Of a DNA stretch of 64,000 nucleotides, positions 26,232-34,421 are shown piece after piece. A program made the translations under genes and the position numbers. The notes below the pieces were generated by a model that was given only the letters and a program-made list of their open reading frames with translations, ran no database searches and was not told the origin of the DNA. The DNA comes from Archaeoglobales archaeon (GTDB taxonomy: Archaea > Halobacteriota > Archaeoglobi > Archaeoglobales > Archaeoglobaceae), in the NCBI GenBank assembly GCA_030055525.1, contig JASFYJ010000003.1:142446-206445 (forward strand), written 5' to 3'. Position 1 is the first letter of the stretch; every line of letters begins with the position of its first letter.

Positions 26232-27524
26232 GTGGATCTCATGCTATTCAATTCCTGGAGATTTTGGTCCGGACTAGCAGTACTTATTTTTTTAGTCGCT
26301 GGATTAGTTGTTAGAAGCAAAAAACCTTGGATTCCAGTCTGGTGCATTATGGCATTTTCTTCTTTTATGGTCGTCTCTTCTGGTCTGGTCAGTTTCGACG
26401 AAGTTGATAGAGTTGTGAACATGGATGTAATACTTTTCCTCATTGGAATGTTCAGTTTAGTTGGACTTGCAGATTCCTCTGGATTGCTAAATGTCGTCTC
26501 CATGCGATTTATCTCTCTTTTCAAGAATAGATTCGCTTTGATTTATGCGTCCTCACTTCTTTTTGGGATACTGGCAGCCTTCGCTGTTAACGATACAGTA
26601 GCGCTTGTCGGCCCACTGATAGCCTACACGATATCAAAAGCTGCAAAAGTTGGACCAAAACTAATGTTTTTGCTGCTTGCTTTCTCTTTAACAATAGGCT
26701 CGGTGATGACACCAATTGGCAATCCGCAGAACATTTTAATAGCTGTAGAGTCTGGAATAGAAGCACCTTTCATTAACTTCATCGCAAAGCTCGCTATACC
26801 AACTTTTATCAACCTCTTAGTAACACCTTACTTACTGATAAAACTTTTCAAGGTTAAAAATGAAACTCTGAACTTTTCTTCTAATAATATGGAGGCTCTT
26901 AACAATGGGCGCGACTCTATTTTAGCTGCAATTGGGATAATCGCAACGATCTTTGCTTTGATCTTCAACGATTTGCTTCAACTCTATGGCGGACCACACA
27001 TAACTTATCGAGGCGTAATTCCTTTTGTAATCGCTGCAGGAATTTTCATGTTCACATCAAATCCTAGAAAAATGCTCGCAGGCGTTGACTGGGGAACAAT
27101 AGTTTTCTTCATAACCATGTTTATAACAATGGAAGGCGTTTGGAGGAGTGGAGTTCTTCAGCCAGTTCTTAGCTTTATAATTCCATCGAAGACTGAAGGG
27201 GTACTTGGAATTTTAAAAATTACGTTCGCCTCAATTCTTTTAAGCCAGCTTTTGAGCAACGTTCCATTTGTGAAGCTTTTCATAAACTATATGAAAGATA
27301 TCGGCTATACATCTCAAGATGTAGATGCTTGGCTATCTCTCGCAATGGCTTCTACAATAGCTGGTAACCTAACACTTCTTGGAGCAGCATCGAACATAAT
27401 AGTACTCGAAACTCTGGAATCGAGGATGAAAGAGACGATAACATTCGTCGAATTCATGAAATATGGCATAGTTATCGCATTCGTGAACTGCATTGTTTAT
27501 TTAGTGTTTTTTATAATATTATAG
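26232..27524 (+). CDS. ArsB/NhaD-type (SLC13-like) ion transporter
   Basis: 430 residues with about 11 hydrophobic segments. DVILFLIGMFSLVGLADSSG and FAVNDTVALVGPLIAY (an N-D-T pore motif) and GSVMTPIGNPQNILIAV (TPxGNPQN) are signatures of the arsenite/citrate/Na+:H+ antiporter superfamily; GNLTLLGAASNIIVLE repeats the second half-site. It probably exports or exchanges an anion or Na+ at the membrane. Start GTG; an ATG lies three codons on. It is intact amid broken glycosyltransferase genes. Confidence 0.85.
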   Translation: MDLMLFNSWRFWSGLAVLIFLVAGLVVRSKKPWIPVWCIMAFSSFMVVSSGLVSFDEVDRVVNMDVILFLIGMFSLVGLADSSGLLNVVSMRFISLFKNRFALIYASSLLFGILAAFAVNDTVALVGPLIAYTISKAAKVGPKLMFLLLAFSLTIGSVMTPIGNPQNILIAVESGIEAPFINFIAKLAIPTFINLLVTPYLLIKLFKVKNETLNFSSNNMEALNNGRDSILAAIGIIATIFALIFNDLLQLYGGPHITYRGVIPFVIAAGIFMFTSNPRKMLAGVDWGTIVFFITMFITMEGVWRSGVLQPVLSFIIPSKTEGVLGILKITFASILLSQLLSNVPFVKLFINYMKDIGYTSQDVDAWLSLAMASTIAGNLTLLGAASNIIVLETLESRMKETITFVEFMKYGIVIAFVNCIVYLVFFIIL

Positions 27525-27681
27525 TTAGGAAATGAAAGTAGTTCAAATGCAGCATGGTAACTTGGATGTTAAAGTAGACCTCTTTCAATTCTAAATTTAT
27601 CCGCTAATAGAGTCCCTCTAATAAAGAGACTTTGAATTCTTTTTATTTAGTTGTAAAACTAGAAATTTGGACTTTTTGATT

Positions 27682-27966
27682 TTAAACCTGCCTACATAGA
27701 CCTTCAATAAGCTCAATCCACTTCTTTGCTATATTTTCCCACCTTAGCTCAGCTGGTGCTAGGAAATTCTTTTTTGGACCCTCATAAATCCTTTGCAATG
27801 CTTTAGCGATGCTTTCTGCATTTGCTTCAACAAAATAAGTCCCCTCGTAATTTGAAAGGGACTCAAAAAGACCACCGACTTTCGTGGCTATGATTGGAAG
27901 CCCAAAACTCATTGCGATGTGTGCAACTCCGCTCTGCGAGGCTCTTAAGTATGGCAAAACAAGCAC
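27682..27966 (-). pseudogene. C-terminal fragment of a GT4 glycosyltransferase
   Basis: About 100 residues containing the GT4 C-terminal signature (VLPYLRASQSGVAHIAMSFG, IIATKVGGLFESL). Homology continues a little upstream of the ATG in the same frame (YFSAGDV) before a stop. The sugar-acceptor half is missing. The matching N-terminal half may be the fragment at 29026-29373, on the far side of the inserted GT2 gene. Confidence 0.8.
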
Positions 27967-28119
27967 ATCGCCTGCAGAAAAGTATAGGAAATTTTTCTTT
28001 ATTTAGCATTTACTACTTTTTGTGCTTATTGGGTATTACAAAAAGCCATCATATTATATAAAGACTTTTCATCTATCAGACTTTAAAAAGTTTTAAAATC
28101 TTAAGCCATATTTATAACT

Positions 28120-29073
28120 ATGATCTCTGCCTTAATCTTTTCAATGAACAGAGTTGAGAACGTAGTTAAGCTTTCTGAGAAAATAAAGGATTATGTTGAC
28201 GAAATCGTGATAATAGATTCCTCGGACAAAGAAAAATTTGAGGAAATGAAGAATAGAATCCCTTATGCAAAGATTTACTGGCTTCCACCTCTTGGAATGG
28301 CCGACTTTTACTATAAAATTGGACTAGAGCTCTGCAAAAACGAATGGATTCTGCACTTGGATGATGATGAAGAGCCAAGCGATGAGCTTTTGAAGGATTT
28401 AAAGCTATTGATTGGTAGTGATCACAAAGTCTACTCTATTTGGAGGATTAGTAAAAGTTCGAAAATGTGTCAGAGAATTTTTAGACTATTTCACAAAAAG
28501 TATATCGTTCCATCCGGCGTAATTCACTTAACTTGGTTTTCTAAGGTAAAACCAGTCCTCTTAGACAGGAAATACCACATAGTCCATTATGAAGAAGACG
28601 TTAAAATAGAAAAAATTAAAAATTATGCTATTATAGATTCGTGGCAGTTTTGTTGTAAGATTTGTTTTTTGATTTTGGAAACCGAATATTATACCCTAAG
28701 TAAACTGCTTAATTCTATCAGAAAAATAGGGAAAATCATTTCATATAAATCCAAGCTTGGGAAATTTGGTTGGTTTTTGTTGAGTTTAGAATTTAACATC
28801 TTTATATCTTTGTATCGCGTTAAATTATATTTTAATAATTTTAAATATTTGTTCTACTATTCTATTCTTTATAGTATATTTTTCCAGATTTATCTTCTCA
28901 AAGACTTTTCAAAAAAACTTGAAGCAAGCTTAAAGATGTGGGATAAGGGGGTTTTCGAATTTCTCGGAGTAGATAGTTACGAGAATGCCTTGAAAAACTT
29001 AGAAGAATTGAACTCGATAAATGGATTAGAAAACTTTGTTAAACTGGTTAAGAAAAGATTGCGAAATTTTTAA
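28120..29073 (+). CDS. GT2-like glycosyltransferase, copy 1
   Basis: 317 residues. Residues 1-95 are a GT-A fold start (MISALIFSMNRVENVVKLSE ... IVIIDSSDKEKFEE) with the acidic metal site LHLDDDEEPSDE near residue 83-94. The middle is hydrophobic and possibly membrane-associated; the C-terminus has LKDFSKKLEASLKMW. Its first 285 nt are nearly identical to the paralogue at 33343, while the middle differs. It lies between two halves of a broken GT4 gene on the other strand. The substrate is unknown. Confidence 0.75.
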   Translation: MISALIFSMNRVENVVKLSEKIKDYVDEIVIIDSSDKEKFEEMKNRIPYAKIYWLPPLGMADFYYKIGLELCKNEWILHLDDDEEPSDELLKDLKLLIGSDHKVYSIWRISKSSKMCQRIFRLFHKKYIVPSGVIHLTWFSKVKPVLLDRKYHIVHYEEDVKIEKIKNYAIIDSWQFCCKICFLILETEYYTLSKLLNSIRKIGKIISYKSKLGKFGWFLLSLEFNIFISLYRVKLYFNNFKYLFYYSILYSIFFQIYLLKDFSKKLEASLKMWDKGVFEFLGVDSYENALKNLEELNSINGLENFVKLVKKRLRNF

Positions 29074-29373
29074 AACATTACGACTTAAAAAGATCCTAAA
29101 ATCCATTTTACCAAGTCTATAAGCTTTTATCCAGCTTATTGGATTGTTCCAGTCCAAGATTTCGTGAACTGAGACTTTTGAATTAAAATCGATTCTTGTC
29201 AGATTTTCTCCGACTCTCTTCCATCCTGGAAAAAGCCTTTTCGGGAGCATTTTTCTGAAAAGGATTGCCTTAACTTCAGCATGAGCAGAGAGGGCATTTG
29301 CTAAGCGAATCGTGTAATAGCTTATTCCTGAAAGAAAAAGTTTTGATGGACCAAAGATTGCAATCCTCATCAA
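29026..29373 (-). pseudogene. N-terminal fragment of a GT4 glycosyltransferase
   Basis: The opening MMRIAIFGPSKLFLSGISYY and YTIRLANALSAHAEVKAILF is the N-terminal Rossmann domain of a GT4 enzyme. Similarity appears to end near 29090 (LGKMDFR); the last 20 or so codons run antisense into the 3' end of the GT2 gene. There is no catalytic half here. Together with 27682-27966 it looks like the remains of one gene with its centre replaced. Confidence 0.75.
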
Positions 29374-29493
29374 GACAAAGAAATTCTTAGGTTATTAAAA
29401 CTGTTCTACTAAAAAGGGAACAAAAAATCGCTCTATAATTCTGAAAATGAACTAAAGACAAATTTTCCCTTATTTCCCCAGCTCGGCTGATCG

Positions 29494-29826
29494 TTAAATA
29501 ATTTTTATCCAATACTTCTTCGCATCTCTTAGCACCGTAGAAATCTCCTTTTCAACTTCCGCACTCGTGAACGGTAAGACTTCTAAATTTCCAAGCTCTT
29601 TTTTCCATATAATTTCATTCACGAGATCCAACCTCTTTAGAAACTTCATTTTTTCAAAACCGTCTGAGATTACAATCAAATCCACGTCACTCGTTTTTAA
29701 CCAATTCCCTTTTGCGTAGCTACCGAAAAGATAGATTGAATCAACTATAAAACCTCTTTTCTCGAGCTCTTCCTTTAAAATCTCAGCTTTTCTCTTTATT
29801 TCTGATAAAACCTCTTGCATAATCAA
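29494..29826 (-). CDS. MNT-domain nucleotidyltransferase (module A)
   Basis: 110 residues. IYLFGSYAKGNWLKTSDVDL is the GSX10DXD metal and nucleotide site of minimal nucleotidyltransferases. In characterised HEPN/MNT pairs the MNT protein is the antitoxin and adenylylates the HEPN toxin. It overlaps the 3' end of its HEPN partner by 44 bp. The partner carries a nonsense codon, so this MNT may be an orphan antitoxin. Confidence 0.85.
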   Translation of the reverse strand: MIMQEVLSEIKRKAEILKEELEKRGFIVDSIYLFGSYAKGNWLKTSDVDLIVISDGFEKMKFLKRLDLVNEIIWKKELGNLEVLPFTSAEVEKEISTVLRDAKKYWIKII

Positions 29827-30202
29827 AGATCTCTTCTGCTATTTTTAAAGCTCTTTCCGCTTCGATTCTATCAACGCTTTCCGAAGGCAATCCGTTGGCA
29901 GCGTCGGGATACCTTGAGACCGTGTATTATTTGTTCAAAACAAACAACTGCTCTTCAAGTTCATCTGAAAGCTTAAATCCCGTTTTTTCCTTTAAAATTC
30001 TGTATAGTTCCGTAACGCTCTGAATTTTTGGCGGATCTTCTCTTGCCATTTCAATGAAAAGAGCTTTTAGGACTTTTTCAACTGCCTGTTGAGCAAAAAA
30101 AGCACTTCGAAAATATCTTCTACTCGTAAAAAAGGATCTTGAATCCAACAGGTCTTCCTCAGCAGTTCTTAGCCATAGCTCCGTTTCTCTTCTCATATCC
30201 AA
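29783..30202 (-). pseudogene. HEPN protein with an in-frame TAA (module A)
   Basis: A 139-codon HEPN frame (ELWLRTAEEDLLDSRSFFTS, FFAQQAVEKVLKALFIEMAR) is stopped by TAA at 29927-29929 in LFVLNK-stop-YTVSRYPD. The frame continues with the normal HEPN ending (PDAANGLPSESVDRI, ALKIAEEIFDYA) and closes by TGA at 29783. A TAT-to-TAA change would explain it. The stop falls right at the RNase active-site helix, so the truncated toxin is expected to be inactive. Confidence 0.85.
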
Positions 30203-30336
30203 AGCAGATTACTTTTTTTAATTCCTGTATTTTAAAAATAAAAATTTTTCTGACAACTGAAACTCGTTCTTTAATAGCCTTGCAAAGCTGATGAGTTTGC
30301 AAAATATTTTTATTTTTTCTTCGTTTTCTTATTTAG

Positions 30337-30714
30337 ATGAAAAAAGAGATCGAGGTATTTTTGAGACGTGCAGAAGGGTTTATAAAAGATGCACACGAAG
30401 ATCTGAAAAGAGGAGATTATGATTTGGCTATGTTTCACGTTGAGCAGGCTTGTCAGTTGATTTTGAAGGCAAAGCTTTTGGATCTGACTGGCTACTTCGA
30501 AAAAACGCACAGCTTAAGAAAGCTAATAGAGAGGCTTTCAGAAATTTTTTTGCATGAAGAACTCAATGAGTTTTTAAAGGAGAATTGGAACACGCTGAGA
30601 AGCCTTGAATTTGCTTATCTTTCTTCACGATGCTATCCAGAGGAGTTCCAGAAAGAAGAGGTTGAAGAAGCTTTAGAAATGTATAAAGCGTTGAGGGATC
30701 TGATTTGGGCTTGA
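30337..30714 (+). CDS. HEPN-domain protein (module B)
   Basis: 125 residues, helical. EVFLRRAEGFIKDAHEDLKR and AMFHVEQACQLILKAKLLDL are the first two HEPN helices; LRSLEFAYLSSRCYPEEF is the active-site region. The canonical Rx4-6H motif reads R-SLEF-A-Y, with Ala in place of His, as in modules C and D. It overlaps its MNT partner by 10 bp. Either a weakened toxin or a non-nuclease HEPN subfamily. Confidence 0.83.
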   Translation: MKKEIEVFLRRAEGFIKDAHEDLKRGDYDLAMFHVEQACQLILKAKLLDLTGYFEKTHSLRKLIERLSEIFLHEELNEFLKENWNTLRSLEFAYLSSRCYPEEFQKEEVEEALEMYKALRDLIWA

Positions 30715-31034
30715 AAGACATTTACGAACGCAGAAAGAAATACTTTGAGAATCTCGAGATTTTTTTGCTCGAGATAAAGAAAATTGTAAAAGAAGAGGTT
30801 CCTGATGCGGAGCTCTTTCTCTTTGGTTCAGTTGCCGAGGGAAATTACTCGATCGGATTGAGCGACATAGATCTAGCGATTGTTTCCGACGCCTTTTTGA
30901 ATAGGGATCTAAAGTTGAAAGTTTTTGGGGAACTGCTTGAGAAGTTCTTCGACTCGCCATTCGAATTCCATGTATTGACGAAGGAGAGATGGGAATACTA
31001 CAAGAGGTTTGCTAAAAAGTTTAGAAGCGTTTAA
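30705..31034 (+). CDS. MNT-domain nucleotidyltransferase (module B)
   Basis: 109 residues. LFGSVAEGNYSIGLSDIDLA is the MNT site, with 11 residues between GS and DID rather than the usual 10; modules C and D share this. FEFHVLTKERWEYYKRF is the C-terminal beta-hairpin/helix of the family. The start is TTG inside the HEPN 3' end. Presumed antitoxin of module B. Confidence 0.83.
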   Translation: MGLKDIYERRKKYFENLEIFLLEIKKIVKEEVPDAELFLFGSVAEGNYSIGLSDIDLAIVSDAFLNRDLKLKVFGELLEKFFDSPFEFHVLTKERWEYYKRFAKKFRSV

Positions 31035-31112
31035 TCGATAGTATAAATTCAAGCTTCTCAGCTTAGGCTTTTGACCGAGAAGACATAAATATTTGACCGC
31101 TGAAGAAATCAT

Positions 31113-31481
31113 GTGAAAGAAGAGATTGAACTTTACCTTAAAAGAGCAAAGAAGTTCGAGGAGAACGCCAAGTTCAACTTTGAAAGAAAAGACTACGATA
31201 TCGCAATGTTTCATATTGAACAGGCGATGCAGTTGATAATTAAAGCAAAGCTTTTGGATGAGAAGGGCTATTTTGAGAGAACCCATAGCCTCAGAAAGCT
31301 CTTGCATGAGCTCAAAAACGATGAAGTGAAAAAATTTGTTGAGAAGTATGAGAAAGTTTTGAGAGATCTTGAAAGAGCTTACATTACTTCGAGATACTAC
31401 TTTGAGGAATTTTTCGAAGACGAAGTTCTTAGGGCTTTTGAAGCTCTGAGAGAAATAAGGGCGATACTATGGAAAGAGTAG
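31113..31481 (+). CDS. HEPN-domain protein (module C)
   Basis: 122 residues from GTG. IELYLKRAKKFEENAKFNFE and AMFHIEQAMQLIIKAKLLDE align by eye with module B over the whole length. The motif region is RDLERAYITSRYYFEEF: again Ala at the His position. It overlaps its MNT partner by 13 bp. Modules B, C and D look like tandem duplicates. Confidence 0.83.
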   Translation: MKEEIELYLKRAKKFEENAKFNFERKDYDIAMFHIEQAMQLIIKAKLLDEKGYFERTHSLRKLLHELKNDEVKKFVEKYEKVLRDLERAYITSRYYFEEFFEDEVLRAFEALREIRAILWKE

Positions 31482-31783
31482 AGTATTTCAAAAATTACAA
31501 GAAATATTTGCAAGAGATTGCTGAACTTGTTTCAAAGATTTGCAAGGACTTTGAAATCTTTGTCTTCGGCTCTTTGATTCGCGGTGATTTTTCGATCGGG
31601 CTCAGCGACATTGACGTTGCAATCGTTTCAAACGAGTTCGAAAATAGAGAGAAAAGGCTAATGGTTTACGATTTGCTTTTTAACAAATACTTCGACTCCC
31701 CTTTCGAATTTCATCTGCTTACAAGAGAAAAATGGGAGAAATTTTTGAAGTTCGTTGGAAAAGATTTTGAAAAGATCGTTTAA
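31469..31783 (+). CDS. MNT-domain nucleotidyltransferase (module C)
   Basis: 104 residues. FVFGSLIRGDFSIGLSDIDV is the nucleotidyltransferase site (11-residue spacer). FEFHLLTREKWEKFLKF matches module B. Presumed partner of the HEPN protein just upstream. Confidence 0.83.
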   Translation: MERVEYFKNYKKYLQEIAELVSKICKDFEIFVFGSLIRGDFSIGLSDIDVAIVSNEFENREKRLMVYDLLFNKYFDSPFEFHLLTREKWEKFLKFVGKDFEKIV

Positions 31784-31825
31784 TCTCTGCATTAAAGCTA
31801 AATACTTAGGCGCGGAATTGTTTAC

Positions 31826-32212
31826 GTGAAAGAAGAGATAGAGGTCTTCGCTGAAAGAGCTAAAAAGTTTGAAGAAATCGCAAAATACCTTTACAGGACA
31901 AAAGTCTTTGATTTATCCGCTTTCAACGTTGAGCAGGCTTTACAGCTTTACCTCAAGTTCATACTTGCAAAGGATTTGGGATATTTTCCAAAAACCCATA
32001 GTTTAACAAAGCTTTTCAACGATTTATCGAAGCTCGATAAAGCTTTTTTGGAATTTTACGAGGAGAACGAGATAATAATAAAGGACATAGAAGACGCCTA
32101 CATCCTTTCGAGATACTTGCCGAGAGACTATTCTGAAAAGGAAGTGGAGCTGATGATAAATACTCTTGAAAAATTCAAGGAGAGGTTTAAAGAATGGTTG
32201 TCGAGAGATTGA
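31826..32212 (+). CDS. HEPN-domain protein (module D)
   Basis: 128 residues from GTG. EVFAERAKKFEEIAKYLYRT and AFNVEQALQLYLKFILAKDL are the HEPN helices. The motif is KDIEDAYILSRYLPRDY: Lys for Arg and Ala for His, so the RNase signature is lost at both positions. It overlaps the MNT partner by 19 bp. Most diverged of the tandem trio. Confidence 0.82.
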   Translation: MKEEIEVFAERAKKFEEIAKYLYRTKVFDLSAFNVEQALQLYLKFILAKDLGYFPKTHSLTKLFNDLSKLDKAFLEFYEENEIIIKDIEDAYILSRYLPRDYSEKEVELMINTLEKFKERFKEWLSRD

Positions 32213-32523
32213 TAGAAGAAAGGAAAAAGAGGGAAGAAATTTTTAGGAATCTCGAGTTTCATCTCAGAGAATTGAAGAGAATTGCTGAGAATTACTTTGG
32301 AAATTGCAGAGTTTTTCTCTTTGGCTCAGTTGCTCGTGGAGATTACGACTTGATGCTCTCTGACATCGACATCGCAATTGTCACCGATTGCAATGATAGG
32401 GAGAGAATCCTGAAATTCAAAGCTGAGATTTCGCGGAGATGGTATTTCTTTGAGTTGCACGTGCTCGATGAAAGAAAATGGGAGTTCTACAAGAGATTCA
32501 TCGATGTCTATAAGGAGTTCTGA
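32194..32523 (+). CDS. MNT-domain nucleotidyltransferase (module D)
   Basis: 109 residues. FLFGSVARGDYDLMLSDIDI holds the GS, the ARG stretch seen in adenylylating antitoxins and the DID metal site, with an 11-residue spacer. WYFFELHVLDERKWEFY is the C-terminal part. It is convergent with the broken glycosyltransferase that follows, stop codons touching. Confidence 0.83.
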   Translation: MVVERLIEERKKREEIFRNLEFHLRELKRIAENYFGNCRVFLFGSVARGDYDLMLSDIDIAIVTDCNDRERILKFKAEISRRWYFFELHVLDERKWEFYKRFIDVYKEF

Positions 32524-32524
32524 G

Positions 32525-33265
32525 CTAACTCTTCATTTTCATTGACAAATGCCAAAGAATGTCGTAGCAGAGCGGGATGGAGATTAGATGGAAGCAAAAT
32601 CTAAACCTTGGATCGTTTCTTATTCTCTCCCATTTCGTTAATTTTCTTGGATAGCAAATGATTGGAGGATTTTTAGGATCGTGATGCTCAGAATAGGCTA
32701 TAAAGCCTCGGTATATTTTTGCTCTTAGTTTTACGAGGTCAAATTCAAAATAAACTCCTTCATCAATTACTCTACCATTTTTCTCTTTGCATCTAAATCT
32801 AATCTTTTCTATGACCCACCTTTTGATCAAAGTCCCGCCGAAGCCTGTCAGGTTTATTCCTTTAGGATTTCCTCTGTCAAGATAGCCATTGTAAACAACA
32901 TCGTAGAAATTCGCAAATTCGAGCAGTTTGTTAACGATTTCAGCTTCGAAGATCATGTCCGAATCCATGAAGATTAGAAAATCCGCGTCACTTTGGAGAA
33001 AGTATTCTCTTATAGCATTTCTTGCTGAAACTATGTTCCAGATTCTATCCTTCGCATTCAAAGGCTTATGAACTTCAAATTCGATTACTTCAAAACTATT
33101 TCCAACTTTTTTTCTTAATTCTTTTGCAAATTCCTTTTCTTCCGTTGCAAAAACTGTTTTGCATTCGATTTTTGAAGCTTTATGGATCTCTTTTTGATTC
33201 TCGATGGACTTCTCAAGAATAAAGGCTGATTTCGAATTTACTGGAGCTCAGATTATGGCTTTCAT
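32525..33265 (-). pseudogene. GT2-like glycosyltransferase with an early in-frame TGA
   Basis: A 246-codon frame starts at the ATG at 33265 and meets TGA at codon 6 (MKAII-stop-APVNSKSAFILEKS). It then runs on to 32525. FLIFMDSDMIFEAEIVNKLL has the DxD metal site and GINLTGFGGTLIKRWV the acceptor loop of GT2-type enzymes. A Ser-to-stop change (TCA to TGA) explains the lesion. Translation from a later TTG (33061) would lose the first strand of the fold. Confidence 0.75.
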
Positions 33266-33342
33266 AGCATCAGATTTTATTTAAGCTTTTTTAGTTTTAC
33301 GGTATCGAAAAGCTTTAAAAAACTAGTCAATATTTAAGAACG

Positions 33343-34338
33343 ATGATCTCTGCCTTAATCTTTTCGATGAACAGAGTTGAGAACGTAGTTAAGCTTTCTG
33401 AGAAAATAAAAGGTTACGTTGACGAAATCGTGATAATAGATTCCTCGGACAAAGAAAAATTTGAGGAAATGAAGAATAGAATTCCCTATGCAAGGATTTA
33501 CTGGCTTCCACCTCTTGGAATGGTTGAACTTTACTATAAAATTGGACTCGAGCTCTGCAAAAATGATTGGATTTTGCACTTAGAGGATGATGAAGAGCCT
33601 AGCGATGAACTTTTGAAGGATTTAAAGAAAATTATAAGTAAAAATGATAGTAAAGTTTATGCAATTTGTAGAAAGGAAACTAAATCAAAACAAGCGCATG
33701 AAATTTTTAGACTTTTTCATAAGAATTACGTAGTGCCTTCTGGATTAATTCACTTTGTCTGGGCTTCTAAAGTTAAGCCATTTGTTTTAGATCGAAGATA
33801 CTACATATTACATACCGAGATGGAAACAAATTTTAAAAAATTAAAAAAATTTTCGATTTTTGAGTCTTGGCAACTATGCTGCAAGATACTGTATTTAATA
33901 TATGGAGCTCAAATAACTCATTTTAAAAATCAGAATACATTTAATTTTATGAAAAAAATAGGAAAAATACTTTTTTACCAGTCTAAGCTTGGAAAATTTG
34001 GATGGTTTTTGCTGGCTACGGAATTTAACCTTTGCTATTTATTACTTTTTTTGATGAAGTCTTCAAGAACTCTTAAATTTATAGTCTACTCGCTTATATA
34101 CTCGCTATTCATTCAGATCAACCTCCTCAAAGATTTTTCAAAGAAGCTCGAAGCAAGCTTGAAAATGTGGGAAATGGGTGTTTTTGAGTTTCTAGGACTC
34201 GATAGCTATGAAAATGCTTTGAAAAGCTTGAAAGGTATAGATTCGGGGAATGGCTTGGAGAACTTTTTTAGGTTGATTGAGATAAGATTGAAAAATTTAA
34301 AAAGTGAAAATAATAGGACTCTAAAACACACTATTTAG
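33343..34338 (+). CDS. GT2-like glycosyltransferase, copy 2
   Basis: 331 residues. Residues 1-95 nearly equal those of the gene at 28120 (MISALIFSMNRVENVVKLSE; LHLEDDEEPSDELL), and the C-terminal LKDFSKKLEASLKMW region is similar. The middle (about residues 97-260) differs strongly. The 5' ends are close to identical in nucleotides too, so the shared part arose by recent duplication or gene conversion. Probably a sugar transferase of the glycan locus. Confidence 0.75.
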   Translation: MISALIFSMNRVENVVKLSEKIKGYVDEIVIIDSSDKEKFEEMKNRIPYARIYWLPPLGMVELYYKIGLELCKNDWILHLEDDEEPSDELLKDLKKIISKNDSKVYAICRKETKSKQAHEIFRLFHKNYVVPSGLIHFVWASKVKPFVLDRRYYILHTEMETNFKKLKKFSIFESWQLCCKILYLIYGAQITHFKNQNTFNFMKKIGKILFYQSKLGKFGWFLLATEFNLCYLLLFLMKSSRTLKFIVYSLIYSLFIQINLLKDFSKKLEASLKMWEMGVFEFLGLDSYENALKSLKGIDSGNGLENFFRLIEIRLKNLKSENNRTLKHTI

Positions 34339-34421
34339 CCGAGACTTTATTTACAGCGTTGAGGTTGCGATTTATACTAAGTGGAAATATAGGAAAAACC
34401 AAAATTAAAAGCGGAAATACA

